Shown: positions 9,037 to 18,977, counted from the stretch's first letter. The stretch is 64,000 bases of DNA from Nostoc piscinale CENA21 (GCF_001298445.1 NZ_CP012036.1:248001-312000); one strand, 5' to 3'. Notes: generated by a model from the sequence alone, not told the origin. Translations and numbers: made by a program.

Positions 9037-9660
9037 ATGCAAAGTCAAACTATTGACCCAGCTAAAACCGAACTTAATCATCATCACAGTACAGCCACAG
9101 TTGATCATCACGAAGCACATCCAGATCATCGCTTGTTTGGTTTGTTTGTCTTCTTGGTGGCTGAAGGGATGATTTTTATGGGCTTGTTCGGAGCCTATTT
9201 AGCTTTTCGTTCCACCTTACCTGTGTGGCCTCCTGCGGGTACTCCAGAGTTAGAATTATTGCTGCCTGGAGTCAACACTGTGAATCTAATTGCCAGCAGT
9301 TTTGTCATGCACAATGCTGATACGGCGATTAAAAAGAATGATGCGCGGGGGGCGCGAATTTGGTTAGCCATCACCGCCGCAATGGGGGCAATTTTCTTGG
9401 TGGGGCAGGTATATGAATATACGCACCTAGAATTTGGTTTAACTACTAATTTATTTGCTAGTGCCTTTTATGTGTTGACTGGTTTCCACGGACTGCACGT
9501 TACTATTGGTGTTTTAGCAATTTTGGCAGTATTGTGGCGATCGCGCGTTCCCGGTCACTATAGTAATGAAAAACACTTCGGTATTGAAGCCGCAGAAATC
9601 TACTGGCACTTTGTAGACGTAATCTGGATTATTTTATTCGGATTGCTGTATCTTCTGTAG
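9037..9660 (+). CDS. ctaE: Cytochrome c oxidase subunit III
   Basis: A 207-residue membrane protein with five predicted helices, the short CtaE/CyoC form. The family marks GLFVFLVAEGMIFMGLFGAYLAFR, FHGLHVTIG and the C-terminal EIYWHFVDVIWIILFGLLYLL are all present. The N-terminal 35 residues are His-rich (HHHSTATVDHHEAHPDH), which may bind metal or only be a soluble tail. Last gene of the oxidase operon, followed by a clear terminator. Confidence 0.95.
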   Translation: MQSQTIDPAKTELNHHHSTATVDHHEAHPDHRLFGLFVFLVAEGMIFMGLFGAYLAFRSTLPVWPPAGTPELELLLPGVNTVNLIASSFVMHNADTAIKKNDARGARIWLAITAAMGAIFLVGQVYEYTHLEFGLTTNLFASAFYVLTGFHGLHVTIGVLAILAVLWRSRVPGHYSNEKHFGIEAAEIYWHFVDVIWIILFGLLYLL

Positions 9661-9706
9661 GTATTAATTAGCAAGTTGTTCACTCCACGCGAATAACTTA
9701 AAAATC

Positions 9707-9728
9707 AACCCCCATTGGGGGTTTTTTT
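9707..9728 (+). terminator. Intrinsic terminator of the ctaCDE operon
   Basis: A stem of AACCCCC / GGGGGTT with loop ATT is followed by a run of seven T, 47 bp after the ctaE stop. This is the textbook rho-independent form. Confidence 0.9.
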
Positions 9729-9792
9729 AATGACTGAGGAGATGTAGACGAAGCGATCGCATTCTGTAACTTGATTAATTTGTGCGATCGCT

Positions 9793-10218
9793 CTAATGTC
9801 CCAATGTCCAATCTTCAAATCGCAACCCAGGGACACGATAAAAATCACGCTGATTTCGCGTTACTAAAATCGCATCATTCGCAATTACAATTGCTGCGAT
9901 TCTTAAATCTTGTGTACCAATCCGAATTTTCTGCTGCAAAAATCGCGCGTAGCAATTAGCCGCTTCTTTATTAAAATCGAGTACATTGATAGTTTTAAAA
10001 TCTGCCAACGCTTCACGTAATTGTATGTAAGCAAATACTAGTGATTCTGGCGAGTTAGCTTTTCTAATGCGATTTAATCTTCCATACATTTGTTCTTCAA
10101 ATGTAATAACTGTTGTAGCTAATTGTTCTGTGGATATTGCATTTATACGTTGGCTGACTAATGGGTGCGCTCTTTGAAAAAGTGAAAAAGTATCAGTATC
10201 AAGTATCCACAGATTCAC
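9793..10218 (-). CDS. PIN-domain toxin (VapC-like)
   Basis: A 141-residue PIN ribonuclease-fold protein. The acidic residues expected for the metal site are visible: D7 and D9 in ILDTDTFS, the Glu of VITFEEQMYGRL, the Asp of RIGTQDLRIAA, and the late Asp in TRNQRDFYRVPGL. VapC-type toxins cut tRNA or rRNA. It starts at GTG 10218, whose bases overlap the TGA of the upstream antitoxin in a GTGA junction, so translation should be coupled. The antitoxin gene is frameshifted as sequenced (next entry). Confidence 0.88.
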   Translation of the reverse strand: MNLWILDTDTFSLFQRAHPLVSQRINAISTEQLATTVITFEEQMYGRLNRIRKANSPESLVFAYIQLREALADFKTINVLDFNKEAANCYARFLQQKIRIGTQDLRIAAIVIANDAILVTRNQRDFYRVPGLRFEDWTLGH

Positions 10219-10593
10219 TTGACTTCTTCCTCAGAATCCAATTGGCGGTAATATTCTGCCATTTCTGCATCTAATTCGCGTCGATATTCTGCAATATCCG
10301 CCAGCATATCATCAAATTGTGGGTCATCTTTATATTTACCTGCAAATTTCATCCAAGGATGTTCTGATGTTGGCGTTTCTATTTCTTGAGTAACTATTTC
10401 GACATTTTTTTAAGCGACTATTCACCAGTGTATGTAAATTATTTAGTGCATCTTCCCGCGTGGCTGCAAATACCTGACAATCTGGTAAACCCCAAACCGT
10501 GGCTTGATATCCATTGTTTTTTGCTTCCACTAATACAGAATAATTGAGTTTGGATGAGTTATTGACTTCATTGCTGTTTAAATTAGTAGTCAT
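10215..10593 (-). pseudogene. Frameshifted antitoxin gene upstream of the PIN toxin
   Basis: Read from ATG 10593, the frame encodes MTTNLNSNEV..., a HicB-like beta-strand domain (YSVLVEAKNNGYQATVWGLP), and then runs out of register at a run of seven T (10405-10411; A7 in the coding strand). If that run had six bases, the same protein would continue through VEIVTQEIETP and HPWMKFAGKYKDDPQFDDMLADI to a Glu-rich end, stopping with TGA at 10215 in a GTGA overlap with the PIN gene. As sequenced, the first frame ends early at about 10336. An upstream ATG at 10611 would add six residues. The antitoxin role is inferred from its position and shape. It may be a real mutation, programmed slippage or a sequence error. 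Confidence 0.75.
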
Positions 10594-10646
10594 ACAGTTT
10601 TCCCGAATCATGTAGAGTGAGGGAATTTTTGTTTTAATTTTAATTT

Positions 10647-10679
10647 AGCTCCCTGACTTCTCCAAGAAGTCGAGGAGCT
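10647..10679. repeat. Dispersed palindrome (AAGTCGGGG family), degenerate copy
   Basis: AGCTCCCTGACTTCT / AGAAGTCGAGGAGCT with a 3-nt loop, an inverted repeat with two mismatched pairs. It is clearly related to the palindromes at 8960-8992 and 14347-14379, and lies between the divergent antitoxin and CHAT genes. Confidence 0.65.
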
Positions 10680-10763
10680 TATTTTTGTACCATATTCTGC
10701 TGCAACTTTCTAAAATCGCGCGATATCATAGCAACAGTAACTATAGTCACTACTTAAGTAACC

Positions 10764-13700
10764 GTGGCTTTCACCTTCGCCTTTACTCTTAGCCAAAATC
10801 AAACTTTTGAATTGCGCTGCAATTACGGTACACGCCGTCTAGATACTGATAAGTTAGCGAGTTTAATTAATCTGTGTGAAGAAAAATATTATGCTCAAAG
10901 GCTGGATGACACCGCACAATTGCGGAATATTGGGCGTGAACTGTATTCTTGGCTGGATGGTAAGGAAGGATGGCTACGGAGGGCGTTAGATGAGACAGAT
11001 GAAGGGCGTATATATCTAGATTTAATTCAAACCAGTGAAGCACAAAGTTTAAACGCCCAAACGCAGAAAGTGGCGTTAGGTTTAGCACATTTGCCTTGGG
11101 AATTGTTACATGATGGCACAGTGTTTTTACTGCAAAGACATAATGCACCTGTGCCTGTGCGGACTGTGCAGCAAAGAAATACTAGTGTTTTGGATGTCCA
11201 AAATCGCCCATTGCGGCTGTTGTTTATGGCGACATCACCAGAACACCCAGGCATTGCGCCACTACAATTTGAACAAGAAGAAAAAAACATCCTCACAGCC
11301 ACAACCGAGCAGCCTTTGGCGTTGATTGTCGAGGAAAGTGGCTCTGTTATTGAATTGGGGAATTTAGTTCAGTCGGAAGCAAAAGATTATTTTGATGTGT
11401 TCCATTTAACAGGACATGGTGTAATTTATACAGAGGCAGAGTTAGGGCGCTATTTGCCTAAAGGTCGCAAAATTAAGGATTATACACCATGCTTCATTAC
11501 AGAAGATGATGAGGGGAAAGTAGAATTTACTACTGTTGATGATTTAGCAAAAGCTTTTCAGAATCGCTTTCCGCGTGTGGTGTTTCTCTCTGGCTGTCAT
11601 ACTGGGCAAATTGCCAATCAAGGAACAGTCCCTTCAATGGCGCAAGCTTTAGTGAAAGCGGGTGCGGGTGTAGTTTTGGGTTGGGCGCGTCCGGTGTTTG
11701 ATAGAACTGGTATTATTGCGGCTCAGGCACTTTATCACGCTTTGGCAACTGGGGCGACGGTGGAAGATGCTGTCAAAGCTGCACAGCAAGAGATGATTGC
11801 TCAAGAATGCAGCGATTGGCATTTATTACGAATTTATCGGGATAGTCGCGTTATTGGGGAGTTAGTAACACCGCTAAATACTAAAAAGCGGGAGAAGTTG
11901 AAGTTTACACCGCCTGAAAGTGAATTTTTGGATGAAAATAACATCGTCAAAGTTGCTAGTCATGGGGAATTTGTCGGGCGACGAAAAGCATTACAACTGG
12001 GAATGCGGGCGTAAAACAAACTGGCGATGATATCGGCGTGTTTATTGCGGGGATGGGGGGTTTGGGTAAGAGTTCCCTGGCGGCGAGGTTGTGTACGCGG
12101 GTGCAAGCGCAACGCCCCAATTTTGAACGGGTGGTGTTGATTGGGGTGGTGGATGAGGTAGGGTTAATTAACAAGCTGGCAAGTAAGTATGAACGGTTTG
12201 CAGGTGTACCAGCTTTGTTAAATCAACCGGGAATTTCTTTTAAAGGGCGGTTGCAGAACTTTTTTGAAGCCATAGAAGACGAACACGATAAACCTGTGTT
12301 GTTGGTTTTGGATGACTTTGAGCAGAATATCCCCCAAGAGAATGTGGCTGATGGTAGTTTGCGGATGACAACGGCTGCTTATGATGTGTTAGCGGCGTTG
12401 TGTGCGGCGTTGGCTGAAAATCAAGCAGAAAGTCGGTTGATTGTTACCTGTCGTTATTTGGAAGAAAATACTTTACCTCCCCATCGTCTGCATTTGGAAA
12501 GTTTAGTGAAGATGGGTGAGGCGGATATTAATAAAATTTACTGGCAATTAGATGGAGATGTGCGGTTGCAAGTGAAAAAGCAGCGCCTTCTCAGAATTGC
12601 TGATGGAAATCCCCGCTTGTTGAAGTGGTTGGTGGAGGTGGTGCAGTTACCAGATGTAGCAGAAGAAGAATTGTTGACAAAGTTGGAGGGTGTACAGCTT
12701 AAGTTTCGAGAGAATATTTTGGCAGCAACGCTGTTAGATGCTTTGGAGGATGAGGAGAAAAAGTTTCTCGCTCAGTTGAGTGTGTTTCGTTTGCCGGTGA
12801 CAGAGGATGTAATTAACTCCCTTTCTCCCCTACTCCCCACTCCCCACTCCCCACTCCCCAAGTTAACCAGCCTCAGCCTAGTGGAATCAGGGACGACTTA
12901 CGCCAAGCAAACGCCAGAATATCGAGTGACGACAATTTTAGCGCCGTTGCTGCAACCACTATTAACTGAAGAAGAATGGCAAACCACGCAAAAAGCAGCG
13001 ACGCGGATAATTTACCGCAGTTGGTGGAAAGAAGCAGATAACAAGAATGAAGAACAAGCACGAGAAATCGTGAGGCTGGCGGTGTTGGCGCAGGAAAAAG
13101 ACATCGCTGTGAGTGTGGGAGATAACATCGCAAACAATTGGGTGAATAGTAGCCGATATGTGGAGGCGCGGGAATTATGCCAAGAAATTCTGGAATTAAG
13201 TGAAGATTACCGGATTTTAGGTACTATTGCTAGAGCAGAAGAAACTTTAGGTTTTGTCAAGTCAGCAATGACGCATTACGAACAAGCTTTAGAGTTGTGT
13301 CCAGAGGATGATACACAAGAAAAAGCGGCGACGCTACACAACATGGCAGGGTTAAAAGCCCAACAGGGAGATGTTGCAGGAGCGATCGCACTTTACCAGC
13401 AATCTTTGGATATCAAGGAAAGCATTAACGATGTCCAAGGAAAAGCGGCGACGCTACACAACATGGCAGGGTTAAAAGCCCAACAGGGAGATGTTGTAGG
13501 AGCGATCGCACTTTATCAGCAATCTTTGGATATCACAGACAGCATTAACAATGTCAGAGGTAAAGCGGCGACGCTACACCAAATGGCAGGGTTAAAAGCC
13601 CAACAGGGAGATGTTGTAGGAGCGATCGCACTTTATCAGCAATCTTTGGATATCACAGACAGCATTAACGATGTCCAAGGAAAAGCGGCGACGCTACACC

Positions 13701-14338
13701 AAATGGCAGGGTTAAAAGCCCAACAGGGAGATGTTGTAGGAGCGATCGCACTTTATCAGCAATCTTTGGATATCAAGGAAAGCATTAACGATGTCCAAGG
13801 GAAAGCCATGACACTGATGAATATGGCTTATTGTGAAGGTGAAAGGGGAAATAAAGCAAAGCAGTTAGAACTAAACTTACAAGCAGCGCAATTACTCGGA
13901 CAAGTCCGTGCTTATATTGATTTGCGTACTGTTTTGAGTAACTTAGGTTTAACTGTCGAAAGCAATGGAATTATTTACCTTGCTCAAGCTGTGTGGCTGT
14001 GTCTGCTAGTGCAAGTGCCTTTGGATGATACTGTAAATACACTTTGGTATATGTACAATAGCGTACCCCAAGGCGATGAGATGGAAGCTTTACTAGGTGC
14101 AGTCGCAATGTATTTCTGTCAAGTTGGCGGTGATCAGCATCCGCAGTTAGAGGAGTTGCAACAGCGCAGTTTCAAGATTTTAGCAGGTGCGGCTGCTGCT
14201 CAAGGTATTGAAACACTGGAAGCTTTGGCTACTTGGTTTGTGCAGCAACGGTTAAATGATCCTGATTATTTTATCCCGCGTTTGGTGCAACTGCTAGAGG
14301 CGATTGTTGGGGATGAGTGGTTATTTGAGCGATTTTGA
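10764..14338 (+). pseudogene. CHAT - NB-ARC (STAND) - TPR protein, split by one frameshift
   Basis: Two adjacent frames (10764-12014 and 12038-14338) make one gene of about 1190 codons when one base is restored at 12012. The N-terminal part is a CHAT (caspase-fold) protease with H218 in HLTGHG and C278 in FLSGCHTG. It ends at FVGRRKALQLGMRA. The second part continues KQTGDD... into an NB-ARC NTPase with P-loop GMGGLGKSS and the Walker B-like LLVLDDFEQN. It then has a helical region and four nearly identical 40-residue TPRs (13321-13800) before a C-terminal helical domain. Such proteins act as ligand-triggered proteases in conflict or cell-death pathways. A short C-rich repeat (12820-12862) is read in frame. 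A restart at GTG 12038 is possible but would lack the protease. Confidence 0.8.
13321..13800 (+). repeat. Four 120-bp tandem repeats encoding TPR units
   Basis: Four directly repeated 120-bp units (starts 13321, 13441, 13561, 13681) differ from one another at only a few positions. Each encodes a 40-residue TPR with core AGLKAQQGDV and contains a HIP1 octamer. Such identity at DNA level indicates recent duplication or ongoing homogenisation. Confidence 0.92.
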
Positions 14339-14346
14339 GTTTTTCC

Positions 14347-14814
14347 AGATCCCCGACTTCTTTAAGAAGTCGGGGATCTAATCGTCGAGTCAATACTTTT
14401 CGGATAAAGCTTTACTCATCCTAGATTTAGATCCCCCCGCCTACGGCGACCCCCTTAAAAAGGGGGTAGAAGACAGTTATTAGCCCCCATTTTTAAGAGG
14501 GGTTGGGGGGATTTGAACAAGATAGAGATGTTAACCGAAATGTATTGATCGTCGAGTCGCGGCTACCGTCAAAACCACTACTATAGCGATTCTTACTTGC
14601 TTGTAATACAGTAGGAACCCACCCCCGCATTTGCTTACGCAAACGCTCCCCTCCCCGCTTGCGGGGAGGGGTTGGGGGGTGGGGTTGAAATGTACCTCAT
14701 CCAACCGAGAACCGCTATAGCTAATACCATATATCAAAGTCCCCCTTTTTAAGGGGGATTTAGGGGGATCAAAATATGTGCAGCTTCACATTAAATTGGT
14801 ATTAAGAACTTTTA
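14347..14814. repeat. Palindrome-rich gene-free segment
   Basis: The gap of about 470 bp between the CHAT gene and menF is made of inverted repeats. It holds a perfect 15-bp palindrome with 3-nt loop (14347-14379), a C-rich/G-rich hairpin with CCCCCTTAAAAAGGGGG (about 14430-14515), and a second with CTCCCCTCCCCGC / GCGGGGAGGGG (about 14608-14685). A third has CCCCCTTTTTAAGGGGG (about 14740-14770). The end includes TTCACATTAAATTGGTAT, which recurs near 16825. No coding frame is credible. Confidence 0.75.
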
Positions 14815-16230
14815 CTAAACTAACGCTTTCAATAACGCCTGGAGTTTGAGTTGCACTTCAGCAAATTCTTTATCGGGATCAGAACCGGCGACGATACCTG
14901 CACCTGCGTAAAGTCTAGCGCGATCGCCATCAATTAATGCCGAACGAATCCCTACAATAAACTCGCAGTTACTTTGTGAGTCTATCCAACCTAGAGGTGC
15001 AGCATATAAACCCCTCTCAAAGCTTTCGTAACGCCGAATTTCTGCACAAGCCACGTCTCGCGCTGCGCCAGCAACGGCTGGTGTGGGATGCAGTTGCGCC
15101 ACAATTTTTAAGGGGTGGACGTTAGGGGGAACGGTGGCGCTAATGGGTGTCCATAAATGTTGGATGTTAGATAGCTGTCGTAAACGTGGCGGTAATGTTT
15201 GGGGGGATAATCCTAGTTGTGATAAGCGTTGAGTTATAAAATCAATGACTAATGAGTGTTCGTGTCTTTCTTTTTCACTGTTGAGTAACCGATTTGCATT
15301 CGCCGCGTCTTCGGCTGGTGTTTTACCCCGTGGCGCAGAACCCGCTAAAGCATCGGTGATTAATTGTTGATTTTGAATACAAATTAATCTTTCTGGACTT
15401 GCACCGATAAAGTTTTGCCCTTTACCATTACTGGTGGAAAAAACATAACAATTAGGATGAATTTGTCGGAGATTATTTAATGATTTATATAAATTAAACT
15501 GATGATTTGCCTTTACATCTAAAGCATCTGCGAGGACAATTTTGCTGAGATGACTAGCTTGGATTTTTTCTAAAGCCGAAACAACAGAACGCTTAAATGC
15601 TGTACCTTGGGTTACAGATTGTTTACTCAAGTGGGTTGAGAAAAAGTCTAGTTTAGGTGAGAAATATTCTAAAGAATTAATTAGTTCGATTTTACTCCAT
15701 AAATCATGCCAGATTTTATCTAAATTGGTGTTGGCTGTGATTAATAGGTTAGCGACTAAGATACAGTGCTGATTTTTTACAGCTATTTGCCAGCGCGGTA
15801 AAAATATCGTCGCGGAAGGAAAAGGATAATCTGTTTGAATATTTTGGTTAAAAAAACTAAAGTAACAAAAAAAGCGGGGGACGGCTAAAGGTTTGTGAAT
15901 ATCTCCAAAAGGAATTATATTTTTTAGACAACTTTTGATAAAATATTCAGCTTGATTAAATCGGTCTTGCCCATTAATTTGTAATTTTGTGACAGCATCA
16001 ATCGCGGCGATCGCTTCGCCTTTACCTCTATTCTCAAAGTAAAAATTTATTTCATTTGCTTGCGCTAATTTATCCAATACAACTAAAGGATCAACCCAGT
16101 CGAGTTCTAGGGAAATACTCACAATTTGCCGACAATTATTTGTGAGGCAATTTTCTTGAACCGCTAACAGAAATTGGTATATGTCTTTGTGCGTTACAAA
16201 GAAGTTGTTACGACATGGTGAAACTGTCAT
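14815..16230 (-). CDS. menF: Isochorismate synthase
   Basis: A 471-residue chorismate-using enzyme of the MenF/EntC type. It converts chorismate to isochorismate, the first step toward phylloquinone (vitamin K1) in cyanobacteria. The C-terminal chorismate-binding domain is clear: FIGASPERLI, DALAGSAPRGKTPAEDAANA, LHPTPAVAGAAR and RGLYAAPLGWIDSQSNCEFIVGIRSALI. A final YAGAGIVAGSDPDKEFAEVQLKLQAL completes the active site. The N-terminal half is variable, as usual. It is transcribed away from menA across a 751-bp gap. Confidence 0.93.
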   Translation of the reverse strand: MTVSPCRNNFFVTHKDIYQFLLAVQENCLTNNCRQIVSISLELDWVDPLVVLDKLAQANEINFYFENRGKGEAIAAIDAVTKLQINGQDRFNQAEYFIKSCLKNIIPFGDIHKPLAVPRFFCYFSFFNQNIQTDYPFPSATIFLPRWQIAVKNQHCILVANLLITANTNLDKIWHDLWSKIELINSLEYFSPKLDFFSTHLSKQSVTQGTAFKRSVVSALEKIQASHLSKIVLADALDVKANHQFNLYKSLNNLRQIHPNCYVFSTSNGKGQNFIGASPERLICIQNQQLITDALAGSAPRGKTPAEDAANANRLLNSEKERHEHSLVIDFITQRLSQLGLSPQTLPPRLRQLSNIQHLWTPISATVPPNVHPLKIVAQLHPTPAVAGAARDVACAEIRRYESFERGLYAAPLGWIDSQSNCEFIVGIRSALIDGDRARLYAGAGIVAGSDPDKEFAEVQLKLQALLKALV

Positions 16231-16981
16231 GGATCTAGGAATAGTAAATTTTTTTTAAGTAATCTTCCTAAAGTGTAATTAATCATGGTCTATTTCTACA
16301 GGTATCATATTCAGACGACATTTCACCAGAGTATAGTTTGCTTTGTTTTAGGTATTACCAAACGCTGACAATCTATGCTCAGTTTCAGCCTGCAAGTAAA
16401 AAATAAGTTTTACTAAGGATATGGTTAATCAGTTCAAAAAAGTGCTGACTATTCAGAGCTAATTGCTGAGTAAAATACTTAAAGAAGAATTCAGAAGTCA
16501 GGATTCAGGAGGCAGAATTAGTGGTTGGGAATGCAAGCCAGTCATTAATTTTAGACGACTAGTTTTGAGATTTATTGTGGGTTAAAATTATTGATTCATG
16601 CCCCAAGATATAGCAGATTTATTTGATGTGTGAACAATCGAGACAAGGGAGACAAGGAGGAGAGGGTAGACAAGGTAGAGAGATGTTTGTAAATCATTTA
16701 AGATGGCTATAGGCAAATACAGTTCAGTTAAGACTAATTATGTATGAAAATGCACAAAATCTTAAGAAACGAACCGCCAAGAGCGCCAAGAACGCCAAGG
16801 ATTTAGAATTTCATTGAGTGCAGGTTCACATTAAATTGGTATAAGAATAAAATTATTTGTTAAAGTCATTTCTTAACGAACCACAAAGGGCGCAAAGAGC
16901 GCAAAGGAAGAGAAAATTACTAACTGAACTGTATTGGGATATAGGCTGAATTCTATTTTGATAAGCAATCAATATTAACTA
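16231..16981. other. Divergent menF / menA intergenic region with short repeats
   Basis: Gene-free on both strands. It contains purine-rich tandem tracts (GAGACAAGGGAGACAAGG, about 16638-16682), a GCCAAGAGCGCCAAGAACGCC block near 16775, and a GGGCGCAAAGAGCGCAAAGG block near 16885. TTCACATTAAATTGGTAT also occurs here, shared with the segment before menF. Promoters for both genes must lie here but could not be pinpointed. Confidence 0.55.
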
Positions 16982-17881
16982 ATGACTACCAAGCAGATTT
17001 CACATTCCAAAAATAAGCTGTGGATGGCGGCAATTAAACCACCAATGTACAGTGTGGCGATTATGCCTATATGGATAGGAACAGCAATTGCTTTTGCCGA
17101 AAAGAAGATTTTGAATACAACAGTGTTTTTAACTTTTTTAGTAGCAGCAATATTAATTCTGGCATGGGAAAACTTGAGTAATGATGTGTTTGATTCTGAA
17201 ACAGGAATTGATAAAAATAAACATCATTCCTTAGTGAATTTAACAGGGAAGAAGTCGCTAATATTTTGGTTAGCAAATCTGTGTTTGGTAATTGGGTTGT
17301 TAGGAATACTCGCGATCGCCACTTGGCAACAAGACCCAACTGTGATCATTATGGTGTTAGTGGCTTGTAGTTTGGGTTATATGTACCAAGGGCCGCCCTT
17401 TCGGCTAGGATACCAAGGATTAGGCGAAATTCTCTGCTTTTTTGCCTTTGGGCCTTTGTTAGTGCCAGCAGTATATTACAGCCAAACTCAAACTTGGTCA
17501 GTTGCTAGTTTTGCAGCTTCGGTGATTGTTGGGATTGTGACTAGCTTAATTTTGTTTTGTTCACACTTTCACCAAGTTAAGGATGACATAGCCGCAGGAA
17601 AGCGATCGCCAATTGTGCGTTTAGGTACAGCCAACGGTGCGAAAGTTTTAGTTTGGTTTACCGCTAGTATCTATCCTTTGTCTTTATTGTTGGTGATTTT
17701 GGGAATCTTCCCAGTCTGGACATTATTGAGTTGGTTAAGTCTACCATTTGCCTTCAAATTATGTCGCCACGTCCAAGAAAATCACAACTATCCAGACAAA
17801 GTTAGCAACTGTAAATTTATCGCGGTGGCTATACATTTCTGGAGTTGTTTGTTCTTGGGTGTAGGATTTTTTATCGGTTGA
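16982..17881 (+). CDS. menA: 1,4-dihydroxy-2-naphthoate phytyltransferase
   Basis: A 299-residue UbiA-type prenyltransferase with eight or nine membrane helices. It attaches the phytyl chain to 1,4-dihydroxy-2-naphthoate to build phylloquinone, the A1 cofactor of photosystem I. The first metal motif reads NLSNDVFDSETGIDKNKHH. A second acidic segment follows in CSHFHQVKDDIAAGKRSPIVRLG. The length and the pairing with menC and menE 53 bp downstream support the call over the related UbiA, CtaB and chlorophyll synthase enzymes. Confidence 0.92.
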   Translation: MTTKQISHSKNKLWMAAIKPPMYSVAIMPIWIGTAIAFAEKKILNTTVFLTFLVAAILILAWENLSNDVFDSETGIDKNKHHSLVNLTGKKSLIFWLANLCLVIGLLGILAIATWQQDPTVIIMVLVACSLGYMYQGPPFRLGYQGLGEILCFFAFGPLLVPAVYYSQTQTWSVASFAASVIVGIVTSLILFCSHFHQVKDDIAAGKRSPIVRLGTANGAKVLVWFTASIYPLSLLLVILGIFPVWTLLSWLSLPFAFKLCRHVQENHNYPDKVSNCKFIAVAIHFWSCLFLGVGFFIG

Positions 17882-17933
17882 TGAGTTGTAAGAGGTACGA
17901 AAAGAATAATTAACCGCAGATGGACGCACGCAG

Positions 17934-18977
17934 ATGGACGCAGATAAATTTGTACCTCAACACTCACGCTCAGTACAAGTCTCTCAGTGTAAATCACTCA
18001 GCACTCAGCACTCAGCACTTTTTACATTTCGTCCTTACCAGCGAAAATTTGCGCGTCCACTTACTACGCATCATGGTGTTTGGGATATCCGCGAGGGAAT
18101 TATCCTGCGTCTAGTTGATGAAACTGGGAAAGTTGGCTGGGGAGAAATCGCGCCTATTAGTTGGTTTGGTTCGGAAACTTTAGAACAAGCTTTAGATTTT
18201 TGTCGCCAACTACCCACAGAAATTACATCTGAAACTATTGTTTCCATTCCTGATGATTTACCCGCTTGTCAATTTGGGTTTGAGTCAGCTTTGACAGGAA
18301 TGGGGAGTAGACAGTGGGAAGTGGGGGAAAACTTGAGTTGTAGTGGGTTACTGGCTGCGGGTGAGGTGGCTTTACAACAATGGCAACAGCTGTGGGAAGA
18401 AGGATATCGTACATTTAAATGGAAAATTGGTGTTGATGCGATCGCCAAAGAACTCGCAATTTTTGATAATCTATGTCGTAGCTTACCCGCCTCAGCTAAA
18501 CTGCGCCTCGATGCTAACGGCGGACTCAGCTATGAAGCAGCGAAATTATGGCTAGAGACGTGTGACAAAATTCAGGGTGAAGTCGCCGCAGAAATTGAAT
18601 TTTTAGAACAACCCCTACCTGTGAACGAATTGGCAGGGATGTTGGAGTTAAGTAAATTTTACCGAACTGCGATCGCATTAGATGAATCTGTCGCCACACT
18701 CCAGCAACTCATCAGTTGTTATCAACAAGGCTGGCGAGGAATTTTTGTCCTTAAACCCGGAATTCTCGGTTCACCATCAAAACTGCGTCAGTTTTGCCAA
18801 CAACATGAAATTGATGCTGTATTTTCCTCTGTATTTGAGACTGTTATCGGTAGACAAGCTGCACTTAACCTAGCAGCAGAATTATCTCGCAAAAACAGAG
18901 CCGTTGGTTTTGGTGTTGATCATTTTTTTGCCCAAGCAGCAGCAACAAATCCTGAAAGTTTATGGAACAACCTTTAA
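17934..18977 (+). CDS. menC: o-Succinylbenzoate synthase
   Basis: An enolase-superfamily enzyme (347 residues from ATG 17934) that dehydrates SHCHC to o-succinylbenzoate in phylloquinone synthesis. Visible marks are the FKWKIG lysine, LRLDANGGLS with metal Asp, EFLEQPL with metal Glu, ALDESV with metal Asp, and VLKPGILGS with the second catalytic lysine. The first 30 or so residues are odd. They are read from an (ACGCAGATGG) repeat and a CTCAGCA heptamer repeat, and family similarity begins only at FTFRPYQRKF. No better ATG, GTG or TTG lies in frame. The gene overlaps menE by 16 bp. Confidence 0.9.
   Translation: MDADKFVPQHSRSVQVSQCKSLSTQHSALFTFRPYQRKFARPLTTHHGVWDIREGIILRLVDETGKVGWGEIAPISWFGSETLEQALDFCRQLPTEITSETIVSIPDDLPACQFGFESALTGMGSRQWEVGENLSCSGLLAAGEVALQQWQQLWEEGYRTFKWKIGVDAIAKELAIFDNLCRSLPASAKLRLDANGGLSYEAAKLWLETCDKIQGEVAAEIEFLEQPLPVNELAGMLELSKFYRTAIALDESVATLQQLISCYQQGWRGIFVLKPGILGSPSKLRQFCQQHEIDAVFSSVFETVIGRQAALNLAAELSRKNRAVGFGVDHFFAQAAATNPESLWNNL

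Noticed and set aside
13321..13800. CRISPR-like regular repeats
   Set aside because: The 120-bp units have no spacers and encode TPRs in frame.
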